A stretch of DNA of 64,000 bases from Magnetococcales bacterium DCbin4 (GTDB taxonomy: Bacteria; Pseudomonadota; Magnetococcia; Magnetococcales; UBA8363): positions 1 to 64,000 of the forward strand of contig PEAN01000002.1 of assembly GCA_002753735.1 (NCBI GenBank). Direction: 5' to 3'. The position numbers and the translations under genes were made by a program. Below, one piece after another: positions 45,784-55,309 of this stretch; positions within the stretch are counted from its first letter, which is position 1; each line of letters starts with the position of its first letter. The notes beneath the pieces are model-generated. The model ran no database searches. It was given only the letters and a program-made list of their open reading frames with translations, and was not told the origin of the DNA.

Positions 45784-46523
45784 ATGCCAGCCTCAATGAC
45801 ACCAATTCCGCGATCAAAGGGGTCAAAGAGGCTGGAGCGACGCTGGAGCAACTGTACGAGAAGCAGGGGCAGACCGCCAAAAAGGCGCTGGATGAGCAGA
45901 CCAAAGGGACCGGCGCCCTGCAAAAATCATTGGCAGATGCCCAGAAAGAGGTCGCCAATTTCAAGGCCAAACTGGATTCCATTTCCGAACACACCGTCAA
46001 ACGGGTCGAACTGAAGGCCGATGTGGACCAGGCCAGGAGCGAGTTGAGCGAAATATCCCGGCAACTGAACGCCCTGCGGGACAAAACCATTACGGTCACG
46101 ACGCGCCACGTCGAGGCCAGATCCGCCGGCGGTCCCGTCGGTTTTGCCCGTGGTGGTACTGTGCCAGGGGGGTGGGGTGGTGGAGACAAGGTCAGGGCGT
46201 TGCTGGAGGCGGGAGAATATATCCTGCGCAAGGAGGCGGTCCGGCACTACGGGCTGGAATGGATCGAAGCCATGAACCAGATGCGATTGCCGTTGAACAT
46301 GCCACGGTTTGCGCAGGGCGGGATGGTTTCCGGTATCAGGATCCCGCAAATCCCCCGTGTCGCGTTCGCCCGGGGTGGTGCAGTCACAGCCGCGGCAACC
46401 GAGGTGATACGGCTGGATTTCTTCACAAACAACCATCGCGCCACATCCGTCACGGTTCCGCGGGATGAGGGCCTTGCGCTGGTTCGGACGCTGCAGGAAT
46501 GGCGGCGCGGGTTGGGATCATGA
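45784..46523 (+). pseudogene. Phage tail tape-measure protein, C-terminal fragment
   Basis: From the deletion junction the third frame encodes about 245 residues: coiled-coil sequence (G-A-L-Q-K-S-L-A-D-A-Q-K-E-V-A-N-F and later S-E-L-S-E-I-S-R-Q-L), then the Gly-rich end typical of tape-measure proteins (F-A-R-G-G-T-V-P-G, A-G-E-Y-I-L-R-K-E-A-V and F-A-Q-G-G-M-V). No start codon of its own is evident. The stop overlaps the next gene (ATGA), as it would in an intact tail operon. Confidence 0.75.
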
Positions 46524-46891
46524 AAAAACTAGGCGGGGTGGTGCTGCCCGACTCCATCAGGTGGGTGAACGAATATAGCTGGTCGCCGGTGGCCCACACC
46601 ACGACCCGCACCCTGGCCGGCAACCATCATGTCTGGGTTGCCGCGATGCACGGCGGGCGGCCCATCGATCTGGCCGCGGAACCCTCCTTCACCTGGCTCA
46701 CCCAATCCCAGGTGGATGCCATCATGGAGCTGGCCAATCAGCCGGGTGGGATTTTTGAGTTGGAAATCGATGACCGCCTGTTTCGGGTGATGTTCCGGCA
46801 TGATGATCCGCCCGCAACCTCGTTCTCGAAAATCCGTCATGCGAAGGCGTGTGAACTGTTTACCGGATCCATCAAACTGGTCCAAGTGTAA
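46520..46891 (+). CDS. Phage tail-module protein, unknown
   Basis: The 123-residue protein starts at ATG 46520, overlapping the tape-measure stop. It contains L-T-Q-S-Q-V-D-A-I-M-E-L and a beta-rich C-terminus (I-F-E-L-E-I-D-D-R-L-F-R-V-M-F-R-H). The position after the tape-measure gene suggests a distal-tail or tail-tip component. No family is recognised. Confidence 0.7.
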   Translation: MKKLGGVVLPDSIRWVNEYSWSPVAHTTTRTLAGNHHVWVAAMHGGRPIDLAAEPSFTWLTQSQVDAIMELANQPGGIFELEIDDRLFRVMFRHDDPPATSFSKIRHAKACELFTGSIKLVQV

Positions 46892-46916
46892 CCCAATCAA
46901 CTGAAAGCGAAAATCA

Positions 46917-47939
46917 ATGGCGATCACTCAGCCTGAACTGGTATTCTACAAACCGACGGCGATCAACAACACCGGCTCCAACGGTGGGCGCATGTACACC
47001 CAAGCCATCGCCTTGGCCGCGATGAACAATGTCTGGCCCAACGTTTCCCAGGCGGAACGGGCAGCCGGGCTGGTCACTTGGCGGAAAGTGTTTTTCAAGG
47101 TCGATAACGCCTCCAATCTGTCGTTGATCGGACCAAAAATCTGGGTCAGCAAACCGACGCCTGGAGATGATCGGGTGTTGATCTTCCCCGGAACCCAGAC
47201 CGACACCCAGGCGACCAAGATTGAAACACGGTTCTATGGCTGCGGGTTTTTGGACGCGAATGTTTCCGCTGGCGCGGGATCGGTGGATGTCAACGTGGAG
47301 GATCCCACCGACGTTATTTTCCAACCCGGCGATCTGGTGTGTATTTCGAACAAAACGAGCGTCAATGATCCCTCCGGGACCGTTCAATTCGTGACCGTGG
47401 ACACGGTATCCTGGAACGGGAACAAAGCCACGCTGACCTTCGCCATTGGTGAGGAGCTTTTGGACGGTTATACCACTGCCCAGGGAACCACCGTGGCGTC
47501 AGTCCACACCCCGGCGGACATTGCCACCTCCTGGGAGGCGTGGGGCGGATCGACGGTGGCCGGGACCTGGAATGGGACCTCCCCGGCAACCCCACCCACC
47601 ACCATCGTTCCGGTGCTGGACAACATTGGCACCATCTACCAAACCTGGACGCTGACGTTTACCGACGCCACCAACTTCACCTGCACCGGGGATACGGTGG
47701 GGGGTGTGGCGGGAGGGACCATCGGCAGCACGTTCGCGCCGAACAACCCCGCCTTTTCCCGGCCTTATTTCACTCTGCCCGTCACCGGTTGGGGCGGAAC
47801 GTGGGCGGCAACCGAGGTGTTGACCTTTCGCACAATCCCCGCTGCGGTGCCGATGTGGTGGAAACGGATCGTCCCGGCAGGCGCGGCCAGCACGGCGGCG
47901 GATGAGGTGGTCGTGAGTTTCAGTGGAGCCAGCGCATGA
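46917..47939 (+). CDS. Phage tail-module structural protein, unknown
   Basis: The 340-residue protein starts at ATG 46917. It is Thr/Gly/Trp-rich and predicted all-beta, with I-W-V-S-K-P-T-P-G-D-D near residue 78 and repeated G-T-W-N-G-T and G-W-G-G-T-W motifs in the second half. The plan fits a tail-tip or virion surface protein. Its stop overlaps the next start (ATGA). It has no recognisable family. Confidence 0.7.
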   Translation: MAITQPELVFYKPTAINNTGSNGGRMYTQAIALAAMNNVWPNVSQAERAAGLVTWRKVFFKVDNASNLSLIGPKIWVSKPTPGDDRVLIFPGTQTDTQATKIETRFYGCGFLDANVSAGAGSVDVNVEDPTDVIFQPGDLVCISNKTSVNDPSGTVQFVTVDTVSWNGNKATLTFAIGEELLDGYTTAQGTTVASVHTPADIATSWEAWGGSTVAGTWNGTSPATPPTTIVPVLDNIGTIYQTWTLTFTDATNFTCTGDTVGGVAGGTIGSTFAPNNPAFSRPYFTLPVTGWGGTWAATEVLTFRTIPAAVPMWWKRIVPAGAASTAADEVVVSFSGASA

Positions 47940-48094
47940 CCGTCGCCGCGACCAATCTTCTGCTGGATGTGACCCCGGCGGAAGCGGATGAGCCGTTTGA
48001 GTTGATCACCGAGGAATCCCTTCAGGAAGGGTCAACGCCGGTTGAGCTGGCGTATACCTCGGCCACTGTTTTTGTCGAGGATTTGCAAAAATGA
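47936..48094 (+). CDS. Very small phage protein (52 residues)
   Basis: The frame starts at ATG 47936 overlapping the preceding stop and ends at TGA 48094 overlapping the next start, so both junctions are ATGA couplings. It encodes an acidic peptide (A-E-A-D-E-P-F-E-L-I-T-E-E-S) with V-F-V-E-D-L-Q-K at the end. The couplings are the main evidence that it is real. Confidence 0.6.
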   Translation: MTVAATNLLLDVTPAEADEPFELITEESLQEGSTPVELAYTSATVFVEDLQK

Positions 48095-49185
48095 CAGGAG
48101 AAACGAGCACGTTTGTGACGTCGATGAGATTGACTCCAGACACTGTAAAGAAATATTGCAGAGGAGATTTTCGAGTCACGGAAGAAAACGATCCTGATGT
48201 CATAATCGGCAGGAGTTTGCGGGGAGTTACGTCGGGAACCCCATTAGAACAGGCGGATCGCGTATACAACTATTTGGCCGCATTTCATGGTGGCGCGAAC
48301 AGCCGAAACTTGAAGTCGTTCTGCCCCGCAATGTTCAAAGGGCCGCGCCCGGAAAATCCACCCCCGCCACCGCGACCAGCGGTAGTGCATTATGATCCGC
48401 CGCCGCCCAAGGTGGCCATTCCCGAACCACCCCCGGTCCCCAAACCGCCCCCGGAAACCAGGCAGGTCTATTCGAGCGTCCTGGATGTGGTGAAACCAGG
48501 GGTGCAGAGGGTTCGCCTCTATTGTTCCGAGGCTGTGGCGAAGACCGCCAACCTGACCGTCAGCAGCGATTGCACGGTTCGACTGATCGGGCGCAGGTAT
48601 GAGCCGGTGACGGAAACCATCCATTTCAACCGGTCAACCCGTGGACGGCTGCGGTATTTCTACGACCGACAGGAGCCGAAAATTGAACACAAATCGCAAT
48701 TTTGGCTGACCGACGGCCGGGAGGCGGACACTCCCGTATTTGACCGGCAGTCCGGTACTTTTGTCTCGATGAGCGAAGTCACGGGATCGATGATCGTGAC
48801 GTATTCGCCCGGATTCTCACTCTACGAGGTGACGTATCGTGTCGGCAAATCATTGGTGTCCGAGGAACATTTCAACCGCATGCGTGACGCATGGTTGAAG
48901 GGGGACATCAATACCGTTCCCATTGTCCCCGTCAGGGTGTACGCCCAGTCGAAATGGCACGCCACCCAGGCGTCATTCCAGCGTAAATTTTGGCCGACCG
49001 GGACGGCTCAACTGAGCTTCAACAAGGGTTCCCAATACACCGAGCAACCAGGGACCCGCGTTTCGGAGACGGTCCGGGTTTACAGTGCGACGGATCCAAC
49101 CGTGTTTATCGATATTCAACGGGACAAATATGTTGAGATGAAAAACAGTGTGACCGGCGAGCCGTTCATCATGAGGCTGTACTGA
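48091..49185 (+). CDS. Phage tail-module protein with Pro-rich hinge
   Basis: The 364-residue protein starts at ATG 48091 with a 4-base overlap. Residues about 85-130 are a Pro-rich hinge (P-P-P-P-P-R-P and P-P-P-K), separating a small N-terminal domain from a beta-rich C-terminal part (V-T-Y-R-V-G-K-S-L-V-S-E-E-H-F near residue 250). It is probably a tail or baseplate component; the family is unknown. Confidence 0.68.
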   Translation: MTGETSTFVTSMRLTPDTVKKYCRGDFRVTEENDPDVIIGRSLRGVTSGTPLEQADRVYNYLAAFHGGANSRNLKSFCPAMFKGPRPENPPPPPRPAVVHYDPPPPKVAIPEPPPVPKPPPETRQVYSSVLDVVKPGVQRVRLYCSEAVAKTANLTVSSDCTVRLIGRRYEPVTETIHFNRSTRGRLRYFYDRQEPKIEHKSQFWLTDGREADTPVFDRQSGTFVSMSEVTGSMIVTYSPGFSLYEVTYRVGKSLVSEEHFNRMRDAWLKGDINTVPIVPVRVYAQSKWHATQASFQRKFWPTGTAQLSFNKGSQYTEQPGTRVSETVRVYSATDPTVFIDIQRDKYVEMKNSVTGEPFIMRLY

Positions 49186-50048
49186 TGGCCATGACAATCA
49201 ATCTCGGCCCGTTCGCCCGCATCGTCGGACATAATTTGGGCGGCAAGCGGATGGACAAGATCGCCACAGTGACCCTCGAAAACAATTTCATGACGAGGAT
49301 GGCCTTTGGTGACGGCGGAAACAAATTATACGCCGTCATCTCAAAACCAGTTTCCGGCCTGCGCATTCAGGAATACACGCTGTCCACCCCCTGGATGATC
49401 GAATCCATGACGCTCACGAAAGAGGTTGTAACCAGTGGTTTTTTCATTGCTGGAGACAGAGTATTCATTCCTTCGCCGGGGAACACCGCGTTCCTTTTCG
49501 AATATTACCGGTCCAGGGTGGTTGTATATTCTCTTTCTGTCCCGTGGGATTTGACTTCCATCCCCCCAGACTGGACATCTTCTACGGAATTCACACTTCC
49601 GGGGGTAAACGGTTATGCCTGCATGAGTTCCGATGGATTGAGGTTATTGACCTACCTTGGGGGGTTTAACGCAGGACATGCGCGCTACGGTATCCAACAA
49701 ACCATCCTTCGCGCCCCTTGGGACTTCAGTTATCTTTCCTGGCATGGATGGAGTTACACGTTTCAATCCTTGCCTGGATTCTCGGCGATTGCCTTCAGTC
49801 CCGATGGCGCTTCCCTGTTTGGACTGGAAGAAAAGGATGACCGCGTGATCGTTCACCGATATTCCCTGCTCCCTTGGGGTTCAACGGACCCTTGGAGATT
49901 GTTGGATGCGATCAAATTGGTTGGCAGCTACGAGGTTTCTCCCGTGCGCGGTTCCCCGGTGGGATTGCTGGTTTCCGACGATGGCCGATACGTCTACGCC
50001 TTCGTGACATTCGCCGAAACGTCAACCATCACCCAATTCAAGGTGTAG
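49185..50048 (+). CDS. Phage protein with beta-propeller-like repeats
   Basis: The 287-residue protein overlaps the previous stop by one base (TGATG). Strand-turn motifs recur (G-D-G-G-N-K-L-Y-A-V, S-S-D-G-L-R-L-L-T-Y, S-P-D-G-A-S-L-F-G-L, S-D-D-G-R-Y-V-Y-A-F), each D-G-x-x-L/Y type, spaced 60-80 residues apart as in a beta-propeller. It may be a receptor-binding or tail-surface protein. No close family is recognised. Confidence 0.65.
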   Translation: MAMTINLGPFARIVGHNLGGKRMDKIATVTLENNFMTRMAFGDGGNKLYAVISKPVSGLRIQEYTLSTPWMIESMTLTKEVVTSGFFIAGDRVFIPSPGNTAFLFEYYRSRVVVYSLSVPWDLTSIPPDWTSSTEFTLPGVNGYACMSSDGLRLLTYLGGFNAGHARYGIQQTILRAPWDFSYLSWHGWSYTFQSLPGFSAIAFSPDGASLFGLEEKDDRVIVHRYSLLPWGSTDPWRLLDAIKLVGSYEVSPVRGSPVGLLVSDDGRYVYAFVTFAETSTITQFKV

Positions 50049-50053
50049 GCCGT

Positions 50054-51673
50054 ATGGGTTACCCAGAGATCATCATTGCCGATGCGCCAACCTACTACTG
50101 GCGGCTGAGCGAGGCATCGGGAAATCCGGTTTCGAGCATGGGTACGGCAACTCTGGGCGTGAGCGGCACTTGGACGCGTCAGGTTGAGGGTGCGATTATT
50201 TCAGATTCCGCCACCAATTATGCCATGAGCGCGGCAACAACAACTGGACTGTGTTATCTGACCCGCAATAGCGTCAGTCTCAATTGGGCAAAATTTTCGT
50301 ACGAATTGTGGTTTATCCAACCATCAGCAAATGCTGGCAGCGATCTGTTCCTGTTCAATCATAGTACCGGTCCGCAGCTCAAATGCAGACACGGCGGATC
50401 TGACCGTTTAACGTTTGTCCTCAGCAGCATCGTATTGCAGAGCAGTACCTCCCATCAGTTGGATGTTTGGAATCATGCTGTTGTCACGGCTGGGTCCGGA
50501 GTTGTCAAAATTTACCTGAACGGACAACTCGTCGGATCAGGAGCCTTGGATACAGCGGGCAATACATCACCATCGCTGGCGTGGGGTACCAGCCCCTCGG
50601 GGACGGGAATATTGTATGGCTCTCTGGACGAGCTTGCATACTACTACAATAAAGCGCTGACCACCGACCAGATTTCCGAGCATTATCTGGCCGGAAGACC
50701 GCCGGTTCCGGTTTCCGGCAGTATTTCAGCAGCATGGAATATCCAGCTTGAATGTACAGCAAGGGCATCCTATTCGCTGGCGGCGACCATCCCTGCCCGG
50801 GAATTGACCGCCAGCCATTGCCTGGAAGCAGGGCAAGCCCTGTCGGCCCCGTTTGCGGTAACGGTCGGTCGGGAGATTTCCGCCCCCAGCGACATCACCG
50901 TGGAACATGAAATCGCCTCTTCCCGCGCGCTTCTGGTCGGTCAGGCGATCATTGCGACCTATGCGGTGGGTATCGAGCAGGTCCAGCAGGTGTTGTCAGC
51001 GCCGTATTCAGTGATCGTCGAGCAATCACTGGTTGCGCCCTGTTCGACAATCGTTGGTCGATCCCTGACCGCTCCCTATTCGGTGGCCGCAACCCGGGCA
51101 ACACAATCCCTGGCGGCGCCGTATCGTGTAACGGTCGAATCGGTCCTGGCGGCACCCTATTCAGTGGGCGCAACCGTCGTCAGTCGAGACCTGGCGGCTC
51201 GATATGACGTCACCATCGAACAGGAGGTATCCGCATCCTATCGGGTCCTGGTTGAACGGGCACTGGAATCCGCCTGCTCCCTCAGTGTCGGCGCCAGCGT
51301 GCATGCACGCTATTCGGCGGCGGATTTTATTGATCGTGACCTCGCAGGGGCATGGTCCATTGATGTCGGGTCGGCGATCACAGCCGGATTCGAGGTGCCG
51401 GTGTGCGCCGAATTACGCAGCCTGTACGGGTGGGGTGTGAGCGGTTCGATTCTGGCCAGGTGGGAATCGCAACAGGTTGTCTCACAACAGATTGTTGCGC
51501 CTTATGTGTCGGTTGTCGAGGGTGTGGCCGCAGAGCTGAGGGCCAGATACGGCCTGCTCGAATACAATCCCGTCGCCAACGAACTGACCGCGTATTGGAG
51601 CCTGTTGAGCGGTTTGGAATCGCAGACCCGCGTGGCCGAGTTCAGCGTGGTCTATAAGGGCGTTTCGCTATGA
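50054..51673 (+). CDS. Phage LamG-domain protein with a long 12-residue tandem repeat
   Basis: The 539-residue protein starts at ATG 50054 just after the propeller-like gene. Residues about 10-210 are a concanavalin/LamG-like jelly roll (Y-P-E-I-I-I-A-D-A-P-T-Y-Y-W-R-L-S-E-A-S-G, N-H-A-V-V-T-A and L-D-E-L-A-Y-Y). After a short linker, residues about 220-520 are built from some 20 units of about 12 residues with the consensus L-x-A-P-Y-S-V-x-V-E-x-x, a few expanded to 14-15. The alternating hydrophobic pattern suggests a beta-solenoid or beta-prism stalk. It is likely a tail-tip or spike protein. The stop overlaps the next start. Confidence 0.75.
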   Translation: MGYPEIIIADAPTYYWRLSEASGNPVSSMGTATLGVSGTWTRQVEGAIISDSATNYAMSAATTTGLCYLTRNSVSLNWAKFSYELWFIQPSANAGSDLFLFNHSTGPQLKCRHGGSDRLTFVLSSIVLQSSTSHQLDVWNHAVVTAGSGVVKIYLNGQLVGSGALDTAGNTSPSLAWGTSPSGTGILYGSLDELAYYYNKALTTDQISEHYLAGRPPVPVSGSISAAWNIQLECTARASYSLAATIPARELTASHCLEAGQALSAPFAVTVGREISAPSDITVEHEIASSRALLVGQAIIATYAVGIEQVQQVLSAPYSVIVEQSLVAPCSTIVGRSLTAPYSVAATRATQSLAAPYRVTVESVLAAPYSVGATVVSRDLAARYDVTIEQEVSASYRVLVERALESACSLSVGASVHARYSAADFIDRDLAGAWSIDVGSAITAGFEVPVCAELRSLYGWGVSGSILARWESQQVVSQQIVAPYVSVVEGVAAELRARYGLLEYNPVANELTAYWSLLSGLESQTRVAEFSVVYKGVSL

Positions 51674-53049
51674 GCGTCGTGGCCATCAACATCGGGATCT
51701 CCGAGGGGGGCTACGCCTGGACCGGAACCGTGACCCTGGATGATCTGGCCGATTTTCAAAGGGTCACCATTGGCGATCCGATCACGGTCACCATTGGCGG
51801 GGAGGTGTTCAGCCTGATGGTGGACAGCAAAACGCTGTCCCGCGATGGCGTCAATGCGCCTGTCATGTCCCTGTCGGTCATCAGCCCGACCGCCCTGCTC
51901 GATGCGCCGTTTGCCCGGTCCGTCGATTTGACGATGCCAGTGGATACGACGGCAAGGGCGGTCGCGGAATCGGCTGTCGGTGCTGCAATCCTGTGGGATT
52001 TGGTGGATTGGATGATTCCGGCAAGTCTTCTTTCGTTTTATGCCGCGACCCCATTGTCCATCGCTCGGGCCATCGCAACATCCGCCGGAGGTATGGTGGA
52101 GACCATGCCGAACGGGGCGTTGCGGGTCCGGCACCGTTTCCCGGTCCCGGTGCCCGATTGGGAATTAACAAACATCCCCGACCATCACGTACTCACCGAT
52201 GTTATTGATAATCTGTCATGCATGGAGACCTATTCCGTCCCCGAGCTGGTGGACCGGGTCGTTGTCCGATCCTCCGAGATGAAAGAGGCGCTCCTGTCCA
52301 TGGAAGTTGACGGCAGACCGAGCGGGCTGAACGGCGGCATCACGGCGTTCAAGGGAGGGATGACCGCCTATTTCCTGGTCCATGCCGATACGGAAAAAAT
52401 CAGGGAGGTCACCGTCGATCCATCCGTCGGCAATGTTGTCGAGGCGTCGGCGCAGAACTATCTGGCCACACAACTCGTTCATTTCGATTCGACCAGGCGC
52501 ACCGTTGCGCTGGAAACCCCAACCTCCAATATCGTCAAGGTCGTATGGTACGGCAACAGCCTGGGTAAGCTGATCCTCGGGAAGGATGGAAAAACCGTCA
52601 CTTCCGAATTGCCCGGGACGGGGATTGCCCAGGTCCATTATACGGTGCAAAGTTTCGCGTTCGGGGTGCAACTGCCGAAAACAGTCGGAGATGCGGATCG
52701 TTACCCGGTTAACGTCGCACTGACGGGCCGCGTGACGGATACCTCTGAACTGGTCTGTCAACGTGGGGAGGGCGATCATCCAGGAGAAGATGTCGTCGAT
52801 CCGTTCCTGACCACCCTTGATGCACGCCTGTCACGCGGCAGGGCCATCATCGACCAGGGATCGGGATTGCGGGAGGTCAGCCTGACCTGTGTCCACCGCC
52901 CGGGGATCATGCCGGGGGATCTGGTCAAGATCCACGATGCCATGATGGGCCGCTCCTGGGTCGGGAAGGTCACCGGAGTCAGGCACGACGTGCGGTTTTC
53001 GGTGATGACCACCAGTCTGGAGGTTGCCCGTGGCCAATCCCGTCCTTGA
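51670..53049 (+). CDS. Probable phage tail hub or baseplate-type protein
   Basis: The 459-residue protein starts at ATG 51670 with ATGA overlap. The N-terminal part is beta-rich (V-T-L-D-D-L-A-D-F-Q-R-V-T-I-G-D-P-I); the C-terminal part ends in R-P-G-I-M-P-G-D-L-V-K-I and G-K-V-T-G-V-R-H, phrases common in tail-hub proteins that bind small beta-domain partners. It is followed, with overlap, by a small gene (53030) whose product could be such a partner. The assignment is by analogy. Confidence 0.6.
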   Translation: MSVVAINIGISEGGYAWTGTVTLDDLADFQRVTIGDPITVTIGGEVFSLMVDSKTLSRDGVNAPVMSLSVISPTALLDAPFARSVDLTMPVDTTARAVAESAVGAAILWDLVDWMIPASLLSFYAATPLSIARAIATSAGGMVETMPNGALRVRHRFPVPVPDWELTNIPDHHVLTDVIDNLSCMETYSVPELVDRVVVRSSEMKEALLSMEVDGRPSGLNGGITAFKGGMTAYFLVHADTEKIREVTVDPSVGNVVEASAQNYLATQLVHFDSTRRTVALETPTSNIVKVVWYGNSLGKLILGKDGKTVTSELPGTGIAQVHYTVQSFAFGVQLPKTVGDADRYPVNVALTGRVTDTSELVCQRGEGDHPGEDVVDPFLTTLDARLSRGRAIIDQGSGLREVSLTCVHRPGIMPGDLVKIHDAMMGRSWVGKVTGVRHDVRFSVMTTSLEVARGQSRP

Positions 53050-53257
53050 GCTGCGGCATTTGCTCTCTTCGACCCGGACCGAAACAGGGAAGGTCCTTGA
53101 ATTGACATCCAAGACAACCGCCCTGATCGCCACCTCAAGCGGCAGTCGCGAACTGCCCTACGAGGGCACCCTGGCCATCGGTGACATCGTTATGATCAAA
53201 AACGGACGGGCCGCAAAACGGCGCATGTCCGAAACCGCACCCGTTTATTTTGTATGA
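53030..53257 (+). CDS. Small phage protein of the tail hub region
   Basis: The 75-residue protein starts at GTG 53030, chosen because GGAGG lies 6 bases upstream inside the previous gene. It is a compact beta-rich protein (V-L-E-L-T-S-K-T-T-A-L-I-A-T and I-G-D-I-V-M-I-K-N-G-R) of OB-like or SH3-like character, overlapping the preceding gene by 20 bases. Confidence 0.72.
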   Translation: MANPVLELRHLLSSTRTETGKVLELTSKTTALIATSSGSRELPYEGTLAIGDIVMIKNGRAAKRRMSETAPVYFV

Positions 53258-53290
53258 CGAGACCGTACAACCCATTGAACGGAGGATGAG

Positions 53291-53557
53291 ATGAATACGA
53301 GCGTGTTCGACAGCGTCTTGTTGCGCGATGCCCTGGGGGTCTCCGAGTTGATGACCTCCCGGTACGCCTATGACGCCAACGGCAACGTGGAATATATCGG
53401 CCTGGCCAAACCCGGAACCGCCGAGGACGCCCCGGGGTGGCTGATCCGGAAAATTGCCTACGACGCCCAACAACGACCGGTATCGGTCACATTCCCCGAC
53501 GGCCGCGCCAACATTGGCCAGGTATGGGATGCCCGTGCCGGTTACACCTATCTGTAA
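53291..53557 (+). CDS. Small phage protein, unknown
   Basis: The 88-residue protein starts at ATG 53291 behind GGAGG. It shows Y-A-Y-D-A-N-G-N-V-E-Y-I-G and I-A-Y-D-A-Q-Q-R-P-V-S-V-T-F-P-D-G, two short YD-type motifs like those of RHS/YD repeats but too few to define a domain. It directly precedes the tail-fibre gene and may help attach or fold the fibre. Confidence 0.68.
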   Translation: MNTSVFDSVLLRDALGVSELMTSRYAYDANGNVEYIGLAKPGTAEDAPGWLIRKIAYDAQQRPVSVTFPDGRANIGQVWDARAGYTYL

Positions 53558-53572
53558 AAAGGAAATGCACCC

Positions 53573-55309
53573 ATGCCATATCAAATCAATCCAATTACGG
53601 GCGCCATGGACCTTGTCGGTGGCGCTCAAGGTTCCCAAGGGATTCAAGGTCCACCCGGACCTGCCGGTGCCGATGGTGCCCAAGGCCCGCAGGGTCCCCA
53701 GGGGATTCAAGGTATTCCTGGAGCCGATGGTGCCCAAGGCCCGCAGGGGATTCAGGGACCTCCCGGACCCGCCGGGGCTGACGGTGCCACGGGACCGCAG
53801 GGGATTCAGGGATCTCCCGGACCCGCCGGCGCCGATGGAGCCCAAGGCCCGCAGGGGATTCAGGGCCCACCCGGACCCGCCGGCGCCCAGGGTCCCCAAG
53901 GAGTTGCAGGCCAGGCGATCCTTCATCGCGATGCCTGGGATTCCGGGACCGCCTACATCCCGGGTGATGGCGTGACCCATGGCGGGTCGAGCTATTTTTG
54001 CAAGGTGGGACACACCAACCAGGAGCCGCCCAATGCCACGTATTGGGGTTTGTTGGCGGCAAAGGGTGATCCCGGCGCCCCAGGTGCCGGCGGGGTGTCC
54101 GGGATGGTTCCCGGTGGACTGCTGATCGGGGCTGCCGATGGGAGCGCGACACAGGACGCCGCGCTGTCCTGGGATAACACGTACAAGCGTTTGGGGATTG
54201 GGACCAACACGCCATCCAATGTGGTGTCCGTGAGGATGGCCGCACCGGCTATCGTCGATATTACTTCTATAGCCACTCTAACCCAAACAAACGCGCATTC
54301 ATCTGCCGTACCAACATTGGCGAATATGACGGACGGCGCAATATCCACGGATCAAGGGACGTGGATTACCGATGGGACCGTCGAGTTGGCGTTTCCCTAT
54401 AGCGTAACAATGACGAGGCTCGCGTTTTACAGCGGGACGTTTCCCGTAAAAAACGCGTTGGTGCAGGCATGGAACGGTTCTACGTGGGTAACGCCCCTGC
54501 TGTCGAGTACAATAAACTGTACTTGGAACGGATCTAGTCTGGAGTGTAACAATCTGACGGGATGGATAACGTGCAATTTCAGTGAAATTGCAACGACGAA
54601 GATCAAATTAAGCTTAAATTCACCCTATTGGGCAGGAGCACAGAACAACATTCGCGAACTCAAAGTAGAAGGCTATGCGGGTTTTGACTCCCTTGCCCTA
54701 GACGTGACGAATACAAGTAAAATTGGCTTGGGTACCTCAAACCCTCAAGCCAAGTTAGACATAGGGAACCCTCTCGACACCCTTTCGTTGCGTGTGTACC
54801 GCGCAGGATCCACCCCGACCGATGCGATTGCGACCTTTCACTCCAACATCGGCGGGGTCGGGACCAAGGTTTGCGAAATCCGCAATACCGGCGGCGTTTA
54901 CAATATCGGGACGGTGTTTGGTGGGTTATCCGATGAAAGGTTCAAGGAAAACATCACGGACAGCACTCAAAAACTGGAGGAGCTGCGCGCGGTCCGGGTA
55001 CGGAAATTCAACTTCATCGGCCACCCGGAATTTCCCCAGATCGGGATGATCGCTCAGGAATTGGAAGACATTTTCCCCGGCCTGGTCACCGAAACCGAGG
55101 ATACCGAAACCATTCCCGATCCCGACTGGATTCCTGGCGCAGGCCAGACCGAAACAGATCGACCCTTCATCACCCGTCACCCGGGAACGGTGACCAAGTC
55201 GATCAAATATTCCGTATTCGTCCCGATTTTGATCAAAGCACTCCAGGAACTCGCCGCCAAGAATGACGCCTTGGAGACCCGAGTGGCGGCGCTGGAGGCA
55301 AGACAATAA
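53573..55309 (+). CDS. Collagen-like tail fibre with C-terminal S74 intramolecular chaperone
   Basis: The 578-residue protein has a short N-terminal head (residues 1-18). About 90 residues of Gly-X-Y triplets ([13 protein letters not shown]) follow, expected to form a collagen-type triple helix. A short chitin-binding-like segment ([15 protein letters not shown]) is next, then a discoidin/F5-8C-like domain near 225-370. The S74 auto-cleaving chaperone comes last: [10 protein letters not shown] near 455, with [16 protein letters not shown]74 domains trimerise fibres and self-release at the Ser of the S-D-x-R-x-K motif. This is the probable host-recognition fibre. Confidence 0.88.
   Translation: MPYQINPITGAMDLVGGAQGSQGIQGPPGPAGADGAQGPQGPQGIQGIPGADGAQGPQGIQGPPGPAGADGATGPQGIQGSPGPAGADGAQGPQGIQGPPGPAGAQGPQGVAGQAILHRDAWDSGTAYIPGDGVTHGGSSYFCKVGHTNQEPPNATYWGLLAAKGDPGAPGAGGVSGMVPGGLLIGAADGSATQDAALSWDNTYKRLGIGTNTPSNVVSVRMAAPAIVDITSIATLTQTNAHSSAVPTLANMTDGAISTDQGTWITDGTVELAFPYSVTMTRLAFYSGTFPVKNALVQAWNGSTWVTPLLSSTINCTWNGSSLECNNLTGWITCNFSEIATTKIKLSLNSPYWAGAQNNIRELKVEGYAGFDSLALDVTNTSKIGLGTSNPQAKLDIGNPLDTLSLRVYRAGSTPTDAIATFHSNIGGVGTKVCEIRNTGGVYNIGTVFGGLSDERFKENITDSTQKLEELRAVRVRKFNFIGHPEFPQIGMIAQELEDIFPGLVTETEDTETIPDPDWIPGAGQTETDRPFITRHPGTVTKSIKYSVFVPILIKALQELAAKNDALETRVAALEARQ

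Noticed and set aside
48091-49185. TonB-like energy-coupling protein because of the Pro-rich stretch
   Set aside because: No membrane anchor or TonB C-terminal domain, and it is tightly coupled to tail genes on both sides.
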